Source: CAYFUF01 sp964394795
Lineage (GTDB): Bacteria; Bacillota; Clostridia; Tissierellales; Peptoniphilaceae
Reading direction: 5' to 3'
Assembly (NCBI GenBank): GCA_964394795.1
Contig: CAYMYX010000011.1
Span: 1 to 42,712 of the forward strand
Length of the DNA stretch: 42,712 bases
The notes under the pieces were generated by a model. It saw only the letters and a program-made list of their open reading frames with translations. It was not told the DNA's origin and did no database searches. Shown piece after piece: positions 25,888 through 33,751 of this stretch. Each line of letters starts with the position of its first letter. The stretch's first letter is position 1. The position numbers were made by a program, and so were the translations under genes.

Positions 25888-26206
25888 GGAAGTAAGTCGG
25901 ATAATCGCGACTATGTCGAGGAAAGTCCGTGCACCACAAAGCAGGATGCCAGATAACGTCTGGTGGAGGCGACTCTAAGGCTAGTGCAACAGAAATAAAC
26001 CGCCCGCAAGGGTAAGGGTGGAAAGGTGAGGTAAGAGCTCACCAGCGGCTAGGAGACTAGTCGGCTATGTAAACCCCATTCGGTGCAAGTCAGAGCAGGA
26101 AAAATGATTGCTTGTCATTGCTCGTAAGAACGCTAGAGTAGGCTGGTGACAGTCTACCAAGATAGATGATTATCAATAACAAAACACGGCTTATAGACTT
26201 GCTTCC
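25888..26206 (+). ncRNA. rnpB: RNase P RNA (type A-like)
   Basis: The conserved P4-forming sequence GAGGAAAGTCCGTGC is present at about 25918-25932, followed by GCAGGATGCCAG and ACGTCTGG (P5-P7 region), AACAGAAATA, the GGTGAGGTAAGAGCTCACC hairpin, GTAAACCCCATTCGGTGCAAG and a 3' end with GGCTTATAGACTTGCTT. The 5' arm AAGTAAGTC (25890-25898) pairs with GACTTGCTT (26196-26204), giving the closing stem P1. The layout fits type A rather than the Bacillus type B. It is the catalytic RNA that cleaves tRNA 5' leaders. No T run follows directly. Confidence 0.95.
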
Positions 26207-26249
26207 AATAATGACAAGAAATGGGTCAAAAATTCAAAATGAGACAAAC

Positions 26250-26268
26250 CTGTTACAATCAGTAACAG
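26250..26268. repeat. Palindromic CTGTTAC/GTAACAG element overlapping an extended -10
   Basis: CTGTTAC (26250-26256), five bases, GTAACAG (26262-26268). The sequence includes TGTTACAAT, an extended -10 identical to the one before the small membrane protein gene at 33.5 kb. It may be an operator over a promoter, or a hairpin in an rnpB trailer. Confidence 0.45.
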
Positions 26269-26450
26269 AGTTTACGGTGATTATTCGCCACTTTTCCAAG
26301 AAAAAGTGAAGAAAATTGGAATAAATCTAGTTTACTGTCGAATTTTTGTAACTTTTTACCCGTAAATATTTACAAAAGGGTACAAGATCGCAATTGACGT
26401 TGATGAAGAATCGCTAAATTTCAACGTTTGCAGACCTTGTACCCTTTTTT
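26266..26450 (+). ncRNA. Candidate small RNA between rnpB and the NlpC/P60 gene
   Basis: If the extended -10 TGTTACAAT (26251-26259) is active, a transcript of about 185 nt would start near 26266 and end at the strong terminator at 26374-26450. The stretch holds small hairpins (GGTGA/TCGCC at 26276-26289 and CACTTTT/AAAAGTG at 26289-26308) and no open frame with a ribosome site. It could equally be a 3' trailer of rnpB. It resembles no RNA family I can name. Confidence 0.3.
26374..26450 (+). terminator. Two-tier terminator hairpin
   Basis: AAAAGGGTACAAG (26374-26386) pairs perfectly with CTTGTACCCTTTT (26436-26448), and inside it ACGTTGA (26397-26403) pairs with TCAACGT (26421-26427). The T run reaches 26450. 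It ends transcription from rnpB or from a separate small RNA before the next promoter. Confidence 0.85.
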
Positions 26451-26456
26451 ATTATT

Positions 26457-26473
26457 TGTAACTTTTTTGTAAA
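26457..26473 (+). promoter_or_regulatory. WalR (YycF)-type direct repeat
   Basis: TGTAAC, five T, TGTAAA: an exact fit to the WalR consensus TGTWAH-N5-TGTWAH. It ends eight bases before the -35 of the NlpC/P60 gene, the position expected for activation. WalRK controls cell-wall hydrolases in Bacillota, matching the downstream product. WalRK itself is not in this window. Confidence 0.65.
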
Positions 26474-26480
26474 TTTAATC

Positions 26481-26509
26481 TTGACTTTATTCTAGTTAAC
26501 CTTTATCAT
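26481..26509 (+). promoter_or_regulatory. Promoter of the NlpC/P60 gene
   Basis: TTGACT (26481-26486), 17-nt spacer, TATCAT (26504-26509). Transcription should start near 26516, leaving a leader of about 65 nt. That leader contains a second GTTACA repeat pair (26518-26532; spacing three). Confidence 0.75.
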
Positions 26510-26579
26510 TGTCATTAGTTACAAAAGTTACAGACAGAGTAGAGACATTGGAAAATTACTAATACGGGGGTATTTCACA

Positions 26580-28638
26580 GTGAACAAGAAGAAGCTAGGG
26601 GCATTAGTTGGTGTAGTTGGTGTAGCAGGTGCGATTACGGCAACACAATTAATTGATTTAGACAGTTCTAGTGCAGACTACATGTCTAATGACCTTATCA
26701 ACAAATTAAAAGAAAACGCTAAGGAAGCGCCACAACAAACTGCTGAAGAAGTAGCGAGCGAAGAATTAGTCGAAAAAGTATATAACCACGCAGAGAAGGT
26801 AGAGTACATAGTTACTGCCTCTGAACCTAAAACTGAGCCCAAGCAAGAAGTAGTTGAAAGCGAAGAAACTACTGAAGAAGAAGCTCCTGTTGAAGAAACA
26901 GTTGAACCTGAAGCTCCANNNNNNNNNNNNNNNNNNNNNNNNNNNNNNNNNNNNNNNNNNNNNNNNNNNNNNNNNNNNNNNNNNNNNNNNNNNNNNNNNN
27001 NNNNNNNNNNNNNNNNNNCCAGTGGAAGAAGCTCCTGTAGTAGAAGAACCAGTGGAAGAAGCTCCAGTGGTAGAAGAGCCTGTAGTTGAGACTCCTGTTG
27101 TTGAAGAGCCAGCAGTTGAAGAACCTGTAGAAGAAGCTCCTGTAGTAGAAGAACCAATGGTTGAAGAACCTGTAGTTGAAGAGCCAGTGGTTGAAGAGAC
27201 ACCTGTCGTGGAAGAACCAGTAGTTGAAACAGCAAGAGCTTTCCTTGGTGTCGTTAACACATCCAACGCTTTATATGTTAGATCACAACCTACAACAGAA
27301 TCTCAAGACCTAGGTTTCCTCTTTGAAGGAGACGTAGTTCGTGGCGAACTTTTAAATGGTTGGATTAAGATTTCCTTCAATGGCAAAGACGCATACGTCA
27401 ATGCTAACTTCGTTACTGAAGCGACCGAAGAAGAAATCCAACAAATGGAAGCTGAAAGAGAAGCAGCTCGCCAAGCAGAAGAAGCTCGCAAGGCTGAAGA
27501 AGAGCGCCTAGCAAAAGAAAAGGCAGAGCAAGAAGCGGCAGCTGAAGCTGAGCGCAAAGCTGAAGAAGAACGCCTAGCAGCGGAGAAGAAAGCTGAAGAA
27601 GAGCGTCTAGCTCAAGAAGAAGCTGACCGAATTGCAGCAACAACACCAAGAACCTATTGGACTACTACCTACCTCAATATCCGTAGCGATGCTTCAACTA
27701 ACTCAACGATCCTTGGCAGCAAGACTAAGGGAGCAGAAGTAGTCGGAACAGTTTCTAACGGTTGGTTGAAGCTCGAAAACGGCGAAGGTTACCTCTATCT
27801 AGCATACCTCACTGATTCAAAGCCATCCTATGCTGTTGAAGAAGTTGAAGTGGAAGAAGTAGTTGAGGTTGTAGTTGAATACAGAAGTGGTTACACACAA
27901 AAGGCAACGAACATCCGTAAGGGTCCAGGCACCGGTTATACTAAGATTGCAACGCTAGATACCAATTACTATATCGAAGGTACTTTGGAAAGCGGTTGGG
28001 TCAAGTTTGACTACTACGGACAAACAGCTTACATCCGCGCTGACTTAATCGGCGATAAGGTTGAAGTTGTAGAAGTAGTAGAAGAGCCAGTAGAAGAAGA
28101 TTACGGCTACTCAAATTCTCAAACTATTGACAACATCATCAACAGAGCATACANNNNNNNNNNNNNNNNNNNNNNNNNNNNNNNNNNNNNNNNNNNNNNN
28201 NNNNNNNNNNNNNNNNNNNNNNNNNNNNNNNNNNNNNNNNNNNNNNNNNNNNNTTCTCAAACTATTGACAACATCATCAACAGAGCATACAGCCTTCTTG
28301 GTTACAACTATGTATGGGGAAGCAAGAGCCCAGCTAACGGTGGTTTCGACTGCTCAGGCTTAATGTACTACCTCTACCAAACAGAAGCAGGAATTACCCT
28401 TGGTGGTTCTTCCAGAAGCCAAGCTTACAATGGTTGGGCAGTATCATGGTACGACCTAAAGCCAGGCGACCTTCTATTCTTCAATACGAGTGGTAGTGGT
28501 ATCTCCCACGTTGGTCTATACGTAGGTAACGGTCAAATGATTCACGCAAGTGACTATATCTATGGTGTGTGCATAGACAACATCTATTCAGGTAACTGGT
28601 CTCGTAACTTCGTTACAGCCCGTCGTATCCTGAACTAA
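26580..28638 (+). CDS. Secreted multi-SH3 NlpC/P60 cell-wall hydrolase (contains two assembly gaps)
   Basis: The start is GTG 26580, nine bases after GGGGG. The N-terminus (KKKLGALVGVVGVAGAI) is a signal or membrane anchor. Then come an acidic region and Pro-Val-Glu repeats (to about 27233), SH3b domain 1 (27230-27420), an Ala/Glu/Arg coiled coil (27420-27645), SH3b 2 (27646-27822), SH3b 3 (27880-28053) and a C-terminal NlpC/P60 domain (about 28113-28638) with the catalytic Cys in FDCSGL and His in SHVGLYVGN. It probably cleaves peptidoglycan stem peptides. N runs at 26919-27018 and 28154-28253 interrupt the gene. The frame after the first gap is shifted only because 100 N is not a multiple of three. 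Collapsing a 38-base duplicated flank at the second gap restores a normal NlpC/P60 sequence. The true length of the repeat region is unknown. Confidence 0.88.
26880..27233 (+). repeat. Low-complexity VEEP/VEEAP repeat region
   Basis: The DNA repeats 15-18 bp units coding for PVVEEP, PVEEAP and variants. The 100-N gap at 26919-27018 falls within this region, so the copy number is not resolved. The repeats probably form an extended wall-spanning stalk between the anchor and the first SH3b domain. Confidence 0.85.
26919..27018. other. Assembly gap (100 N) inside the VEEP repeats
   Basis: Exactly 100 N. The left side ends in the codon CCA and the right side starts with CCA GTG GAA in frame, so the two contigs may simply overlap or repeat units may be missing. 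The gap length is a placeholder. Confidence 0.95.
28154..28253. other. Assembly gap (100 N) with duplicated 38-base flanks
   Basis: Exactly 100 N. The 38 bases before the gap (28116-28153) are repeated at once after it (28254-28291). This looks like two overlapping contigs that were scaffolded instead of merged, and no sequence needs to be missing. Confidence 0.93.
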
Positions 28639-28660
28639 AGATTCTTTAATTAACCCGTAT

Positions 28661-28698
28661 AAGGCGAGCCGACAAGTTAACGTCCGGCTCGCCTTTTT
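28661..28698 (+). terminator. Terminator of the NlpC/P60 gene
   Basis: AAGGCGAGCCG (28661-28671) pairs with CGGCTCGCCTT (28685-28695), ending in five T. Confidence 0.93.
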
Positions 28699-28730
28699 AT
28701 ATTGTTTTTTAGGAATCTAGGAACGCAGGG

Positions 28731-28739
28731 TGTTATGAT
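28731..28739 (+). promoter_or_regulatory. trpS promoter (extended -10)
   Basis: TGTTATGAT is an extended -10 box. The -35 region is poor. It lies 43 bp before trpS. No T-box motif or tryptophan codon cluster is visible in the short leader. Confidence 0.55.
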
Positions 28740-28782
28740 ATACTCATTAAAGATAAGAGATTTGAAGACAGAGGAGTGAAGA

Positions 28783-29793
28783 ATGAACGACGTACAAGGA
28801 CAAGAAAAAGAAAAGATAGTGCTCAGTCTGGTTCAGCCATCAGGTGACCTAACGATAGGAAACTATCTAGGAGCGATTCAAAATTTCGTGAAAATGCAAG
28901 ACGACTTCCGTTGCTACTTTGCCGTAGCTGACCTACATGCCATTACCGTCCAGCAGGTCCCTGCAGACCTGAGAAGGCGGAGCAAGGAAGTTCTCGCTTA
29001 TTATATTGCCTGTGGTTTGGATCCACAGAAGTCGACCCTATTCGTCCAATCCCATATTCCGGAGCACGCGGAACTTACCTGGGTGTTAAGCTCGATGAGC
29101 TATCTGGGCCAACTATCTCGAATGACCCAGTTCAAGGACAAGTCCCAAAAGAATGAAGAAAACATCAACGCAGCCCTGTTGACTTATCCTGTTCTAATGG
29201 CCGCAGACATCCTCCTTTATCAGGCGGACTATGTTCCTGTGGGTGAGGACCAAAAGCAACACCTAGAGCTCACCAGGGACCTTGCCGAGCGCTTTAATAA
29301 CCGGTACTCACCGACCTTTACCGTTCCCGAGCCTTACATCCAAAAGGAGACGGCTCGCATCATGAGCCTCAAGGAACCCAACAAGAAGATGAGTAAGTCG
29401 GACGAGGATGTGAACTCTTTTATCCTGATCAAAGATGACCCGGAAACGATAAGGAGAAAGATTGCTAGAGCAGTCACCGACTCAGAGGCCAACTTCGCTT
29501 ATCGGGAAGAGCAACCTGGATTGATGAACTTGATCAATATCTATGGGGCCTATGCAAAGGTATCGCCTGAGGAAGTCGTTGCTCGATTCCAAAACGCCTC
29601 CTACGCGGACTTCAAGGCGTCCTTGGCAGACCTTATTGTCCAGGAGATGTCACCGATCCGTGAGCGTTTCCTAGAGATTTTAAATGACAAAGACTACTTG
29701 CCTTCTATCTATGAAGAAGGGGACAGAGTTGCACAGCAAACCGCAAGGAAGACCCTATCTAAGGTTTACCGTAAGGTGGGCTTCCTGCAGTAG
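28783..29793 (+). CDS. trpS: Tryptophan-tRNA ligase
   Basis: The 336-residue class I synthetase has the HIGH-equivalent in QPSGDLTIGNYLGA (18-31) and the KMSKS motif in NKKMSKSDED around residue 200. It charges tRNA-Trp in the cytosol. AGAGGAG precedes the ATG. It is a single-gene unit, flanked by the NlpC/P60 terminator and a convergent terminator shared with ppdK. Confidence 0.97.
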   Translation: MNDVQGQEKEKIVLSLVQPSGDLTIGNYLGAIQNFVKMQDDFRCYFAVADLHAITVQQVPADLRRRSKEVLAYYIACGLDPQKSTLFVQSHIPEHAELTWVLSSMSYLGQLSRMTQFKDKSQKNEENINAALLTYPVLMAADILLYQADYVPVGEDQKQHLELTRDLAERFNNRYSPTFTVPEPYIQKETARIMSLKEPNKKMSKSDEDVNSFILIKDDPETIRRKIARAVTDSEANFAYREEQPGLMNLINIYGAYAKVSPEEVVARFQNASYADFKASLADLIVQEMSPIRERFLEILNDKDYLPSIYEEGDRVAQQTARKTLSKVYRKVGFLQ

Positions 29794-29837
29794 AAAGAAC
29801 AAAAATAAGGGGCTGTTGCAAATAGACTCTATAAAAC

Positions 29838-29871
29838 AAAGAAGGACTTGGCAAATTGCCAGGTCCCCTTT
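29838..29871. terminator. Bidirectional terminator between trpS and ppdK
   Basis: GGACTTGGCA (29844-29853) pairs with TGCCAGGTCC (29857-29866), with one G-T pair. The outer AAAG/CTTT arms give an A run on one side and a T run on the other, as expected between convergent genes. Confidence 0.8.
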
Positions 29872-29885
29872 GTCGTTTAATATTC

Positions 29886-32513
29886 TTACTTATCTCTTTG
29901 CTCAATAACCGCTTGTGCAGCAGCTAGGCGAGCGATAGGCACTCTGAATGGTGAGCAAGATACATAGTCTAAGCCAACCTTGTTCAGGTACTTAACGGTT
30001 GCTGGGTCACCACCGTGTTCACCACAGATGCCAAGGTGAAGGTCAGGGCGAGCTTCGCGACCAAGTTCTACTGCCTTCTCAACAAGCTTACCAACACCCT
30101 TTTGGTCTAGGGTTACGAATGGGTCTTTCTCGAAGATACCCTTGTCTTCGTACTCTTTAAGGAACTTGCCAGCGTCATCACGAGAGAAGCCGTAAGTCAT
30201 TTGAGTAAGGTCGTTGGTACCGAAGGAGAAGAATTCTGCTTCTTCAGCGATCTCATCGGCAAGTAAGGTTGCACGTGGGATTTCAATCATCGTACCAAGC
30301 AAGTAGTCGATTTTATCTCCCTTTTCCTCGAAGACAAGTTCAATTTCATTGCGGACGTCTTTGTTGACGTATGCTAGCTCTTTAGGATCGCCTGCTAGAG
30401 GAATCATAATCTCAGGTACGAGACCTTCAATATTGTCGTCGTTACGTGCGCGAAGAGCGGCTTGGATGATTGCTCTGGCTTGCATTCTTGCGATTTCTGG
30501 ATAGGTAACCGCTAAGCGAAGACCTCTGTGGCCAAGCATTGGGTTGATTTCATGAAGTTCATTGACTGTGCCACGTAATTCAGTTTCGGAAATGCCCATT
30601 TCTTCAGCTAGAGCAACGATGTCCTTATCTTCTTGAGGAAGGAACTCGTGTAGTGGTGGATCGAGGAGACGAATCGTCATTGGACGTTCTCTCATAATCT
30701 TGAACATTTCATAGAAGTCCTCTTCTTGCATTGGAAGGATCTTCGCTAAAGCAGCTTCTCTTTGCTCAACGCTCTTGGAGAGAATCATCTCACGAACGGC
30801 TTGGATGCGGTCGCCACCGAAGAACATGTGTTCTGTACGGCAAAGGCCGATACCTTCTGCGCCAAAGTCGATCGCTTGTTGTGCGTCTTGTGGAGTATCC
30901 GCGTTTGCACGGACAGCCATTCTCTTGACGTCATTTACCCATTCCATGAATGTTCCGAAGTCACCGGTTAGTTCAGGAGCTTCCGTCTCTAATTCACCGA
31001 CATAGATTTTACCGGTTGAACCGTCGATGGAAAGAACATCGTTAGTACCTAGTACGGTGTCACCTACTGTTAAAGTTTCTGCTTTGTAATCGATACGAAG
31101 GTCATGCGCACCGGATACACAGCTCTTACCCATACCACGAGCAACTACAGCTGCGTGAGAAGTCATTCCGCCACGAGCGGTTAAGATACCTGCTGCGGAG
31201 ACCATACCTTGTAGGTCTTCAGGAGAAGTTTCGTTACGGACAAGTAGGACGGTTTCGCCATTGTCGGCTCTTCTCTTCGCTTCGTCTGCAGTGAAGCAGA
31301 TTTTACCGGAAGCAGCACCTGGAGATGCAGCTAAGCCGGTTGCTAAGACGGTTGCCTTTTCTACAGCGTCACCAGCAAATTGGGGGTGAAGAAGTTGATC
31401 AAGAGCAGCTGGCTCAACGCGAGTAACGGCTGTTTCCTTGTCGATAAGGCCTTCGTTTACTAGGTCGACGGCAATCTTAACAGCAGCATGAGCGGTACGC
31501 TTACCGGTACGAGTTTGAAGAATGAAGAGTTCACCGTCTTGGATAGTGAATTCCATATCTTGCATTTCGGTATAGTGTTGCTCTAAACGCTCAGAAGTTT
31601 CGAGGTATTCTTTATAAACTTCAGGCATGATAGATTCAAGTGTAGTGATGTTTTCTGGGGTACGGATACCAGCTACAACGTCTTCACCTTGTGCATTGAT
31701 GAGGTACTCACCGAAGACGCCGTTTTCACCGGTTGCTGGGTTACGTGAGAAGGCAACGCCTGTACCGGATGTTTCACCCATGTTACCGTAAACCATGGAT
31801 TGAACGTTAACTGCTGTTCCTAGGTCATTAGGAATGTCGTTGAGCTTGCGGTAGAGGTTAGCGCGTGGGTTATCCCAGCTCTTGAAGACGGCAGTGATTG
31901 CTAGCTTTAATTGTTCTACAGGATCTTGAGGGAATTCTTCGCCCTTAAGCTCTTGGTAAAGTGCCTTGTAGTTGTCAGCAACTTCCTTGAGGTCGTCAGC
32001 GCTAAGTTCGTTATCGTTAGCGACGCCTGCTTTTTCTCTTTGGCTTTCCAAGATATGCTCGAACTTTTCTTTTGGAAGTTCCATCGCTACGTCAGAGAAC
32101 ATTTGAATGAAGCGGCGATAAGAGTCGTAAGCCCAGTGAGGGTTGTTTGAATTCTCAGCCATGGCTACTACAGACTTATCGTTAAGGCCTAGGTTTAGGA
32201 TGGTATCCATCATACCAGGCATAGATACAGGAGCACCTGAGCGAACGGATACGAGTAATGGATCATTCTCGTCGCCAAACTTCTTGTTATTCTTTGCTTC
32301 GACATCGGCGATGTGGCTTTTAATTTCTTCCAAAAGTTCAGGCCATAGTTCACCTTCATCTTGGTAGCGGATACAAGCTTCTGTGGTTACGATGAAACCG
32401 TAAGGAACGTTAATTCCAATATTGGTCATCTCGGCAAGGTTGGCACCCTTGCCACCGAGGAGGCTTCTTTGCGACTTGTCACCTTCGTCAAAATTGTAAA
32501 CATACTTCGTCAT
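29886..32513 (-). CDS. ppdK: Pyruvate, phosphate dikinase
   Basis: The 875-residue enzyme matches the usual PPDK length. The N-terminal ATP-grasp nucleotide-binding region is followed by the phosphohistidine domain with GGMTSHAA at 448-455 (catalytic H453; T451 is the regulatory threonine two residues before it) and a C-terminal TIM barrel with the catalytic Cys in LGICGEHGGDP. It interconverts pyruvate, ATP and phosphate with PEP, AMP and pyrophosphate. In anaerobes it can run toward pyruvate to gain ATP from pyrophosphate. AAAGGAG lies upstream of the ATG, which is 29 bp after a PPDK-regulator gene on the same strand. Confidence 0.98.
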   Translation of the reverse strand: MTKYVYNFDEGDKSQRSLLGGKGANLAEMTNIGINVPYGFIVTTEACIRYQDEGELWPELLEEIKSHIADVEAKNNKKFGDENDPLLVSVRSGAPVSMPGMMDTILNLGLNDKSVVAMAENSNNPHWAYDSYRRFIQMFSDVAMELPKEKFEHILESQREKAGVANDNELSADDLKEVADNYKALYQELKGEEFPQDPVEQLKLAITAVFKSWDNPRANLYRKLNDIPNDLGTAVNVQSMVYGNMGETSGTGVAFSRNPATGENGVFGEYLINAQGEDVVAGIRTPENITTLESIMPEVYKEYLETSERLEQHYTEMQDMEFTIQDGELFILQTRTGKRTAHAAVKIAVDLVNEGLIDKETAVTRVEPAALDQLLHPQFAGDAVEKATVLATGLAASPGAASGKICFTADEAKRRADNGETVLLVRNETSPEDLQGMVSAAGILTARGGMTSHAAVVARGMGKSCVSGAHDLRIDYKAETLTVGDTVLGTNDVLSIDGSTGKIYVGELETEAPELTGDFGTFMEWVNDVKRMAVRANADTPQDAQQAIDFGAEGIGLCRTEHMFFGGDRIQAVREMILSKSVEQREAALAKILPMQEEDFYEMFKIMRERPMTIRLLDPPLHEFLPQEDKDIVALAEEMGISETELRGTVNELHEINPMLGHRGLRLAVTYPEIARMQARAIIQAALRARNDDNIEGLVPEIMIPLAGDPKELAYVNKDVRNEIELVFEEKGDKIDYLLGTMIEIPRATLLADEIAEEAEFFSFGTNDLTQMTYGFSRDDAGKFLKEYEDKGIFEKDPFVTLDQKGVGKLVEKAVELGREARPDLHLGICGEHGGDPATVKYLNKVGLDYVSCSPFRVPIARLAAAQAVIEQRDK

Positions 32514-32542
32514 ACTTAATTTCTCCTTTAATGTCCTCTGTT

Positions 32543-33352
32543 TTACATCATTCTGTTTTTATCCAAGTGACGGATAATAATGTCGGCGGTCTCTTCAACA
32601 GCCTTGGTCGACACGTCGATAATGGGGCAACCCAATTGCCTCATGATACCATGGGCATATTGCAATTCCTCGTTGATTCGCTCTTTTGAAGCATACTCAG
32701 CCGAAGAAGGAAGCCCAAGTGACTTCAACCTTTCTCTCCTCAGTTCCTGCAGGTGAAGAGGGGAGGAGGTGAGTCCGAAAATTCGGCTAGTGGACAGGTC
32801 GAATAACTCCTTTGGGGGTTGACTCTCGGGAACCAAGGGGATATTGGCAACCCGATAATTCCGATTTGCCAGATATACAGCCAGAGGAGTTTTCTGTGTT
32901 CTTGAAATTCCGACTAAGACAAGGTCCGCCGTCAGAATTCCTTTTGGGTCTTTTCCATCATCGTAACGGGAAGCGAAGTCGAAAGCGCTATAGCGACGGA
33001 AGAAGGTATCATGAAAAAGGTTCTTGGGTTGTTCTTCCGAAAAGCTATTGGACCGCCTCTGCAAGGCATAGATTAAGGGACTCAAAGCGTCGATGTATTG
33101 AATCTGATGAAGATCACAAAAGTTTTTAATATAGGAGTTCAGCGAGGCAGATTCTAACGTAAAGATCACGAAGGGGGATTTCCCCTCATTGATCATCAAG
33201 AGTAAAATGCGCTCGAGATCCCATTGATTATCCACTTTGGTGAAAACCTCAACTTCAAAGGGCTGCTGCGTCTGATGAATTGCACTATTCACAATGTCGA
33301 CCAGACTGCTGGCATCGCTTTCAGAGATCGCATAGATTAAATGATTGTCCAA
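32543..33352 (-). CDS. PPDK regulatory protein family, copy 2 (ppdK-linked)
   Basis: TTG at 33352 is the chosen start: AGGGAGG lies five bases upstream and the P-loop GISRTQKT then falls at 148-155, exactly as in copy 1. An upstream in-frame GTG (33373) would add seven residues. The 269-residue protein shares with copy 1 the YDDGKDP and ANxPLVPE segments around the P-loop. It has lost the N-terminal SDSTGETGE motif, which reads ISESDASSLV here. Being cotranscribed with ppdK, it is the likely regulator of PPDK phosphorylation at T451. Confidence 0.87.
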   Translation of the reverse strand: MDNHLIYAISESDASSLVDIVNSAIHQTQQPFEVEVFTKVDNQWDLERILLLMINEGKSPFVIFTLESASLNSYIKNFCDLHQIQYIDALSPLIYALQRRSNSFSEEQPKNLFHDTFFRRYSAFDFASRYDDGKDPKGILTADLVLVGISRTQKTPLAVYLANRNYRVANIPLVPESQPPKELFDLSTSRIFGLTSSPLHLQELRRERLKSLGLPSSAEYASKERINEELQYAHGIMRQLGCPIIDVSTKAVEETADIIIRHLDKNRMM

Positions 33353-33392
33353 CGTCTCCTCCCTTTCTAGCACCTCTATCTTCCACTTATTA

Positions 33393-33401
33393 ATTCTAGC
33401 A
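33393..33401 (-). promoter_or_regulatory. Promoter of the ppsR2-ppdK operon (extended -10) with a cre-like half site
   Basis: On the minus strand TGCTAGAAT is an extended -10 box. Overlapping its upstream side, CACAAACGCTTTCA (33400-33413, plus strand) matches the right half of the CcpA cre consensus but not the left. A catabolite effect on ppdK is plausible but weakly supported. Confidence 0.45.
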
Positions 33402-33487
33402 CAAACGCTTTCATAATTCTATAATTAGCCATGGCTAAGGGGGAATGTTGCCTCCTTGTTTGAATAGTTTAGTTATTGAGTAAATCA

Positions 33488-33496
33488 TGTTACAAT
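33488..33496 (+). promoter_or_regulatory. Promoter of the small membrane protein gene (extended -10)
   Basis: TGTTACAAT forms an extended -10 box 38 bp before the ATG. No convincing -35 is visible. Confidence 0.55.
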
Positions 33497-33534
33497 AGGT
33501 GGTGTATTCACGGTTAATCAAGTGGGAGGATAAG

Positions 33535-33681
33535 ATGACAGATAGTAGGAACCAAGGCAAAGATCGATACGATACGAAGAGAAAGAAGAAGCAAAGACGG
33601 GCACAAATTATTGCCATCGTCTTAGCTATTTTGATGATATCAAGTTTCGTTATTATGTTTATTCAGTCTTTAAGCTACTAA
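33535..33681 (+). CDS. Small basic single-pass membrane protein
   Basis: ATG 33535 is preferred because GGGAGGA (33524-33530) is four bases upstream. The 48-residue product has a strongly basic N-terminal half (KRKKKQRRAQ) and one transmembrane helix (about 25-45). It resembles the small DUF4044-type proteins of Bacillota in layout, but I cannot assign a function. It has its own promoter and terminator and faces the PerR-like gene. Confidence 0.7.
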   Translation: MTDSRNQGKDRYDTKRKKKQRRAQIIAIVLAILMISSFVIMFIQSLSY

Positions 33682-33710
33682 GCTTTAGGTAGACAATAGC
33701 CAACATAGGT

Positions 33711-33746
33711 AGACCCCTCAAGCTTGCGCCTGAGGGGTCTTAATTT
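33711..33746. terminator. Terminator between the small membrane protein and the PerR-like gene
   Basis: AGACCCCTCA (33711-33720) pairs with TGAGGGGTCT (33731-33740), followed by TTAATTT. It lies between convergent genes. Confidence 0.75.
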
Positions 33747-33751
33747 CTTAC

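Noticed and set aside
26206..26579. Cyclic-di-AMP (ydaO) riboswitch upstream of the NlpC/P60 gene
   Set aside because: The conserved core is not present, and the terminator lies upstream of the gene's own promoter.
26919..27018. Frameshift in the NlpC/P60 gene
   Set aside because: The apparent frame change is caused by the 100-N placeholder, which is not a multiple of three; both sides read as one protein.
26880..27233. Repeats considered as a CRISPR array
   Set aside because: Short in-frame 15-18 bp units without spacers, inside a protein gene.
26678..27266. Two minus-strand open frames through the VEEP repeats
   Set aside because: They arise from the repetitive coding sequence, bridge the N gap, and have no start signals.
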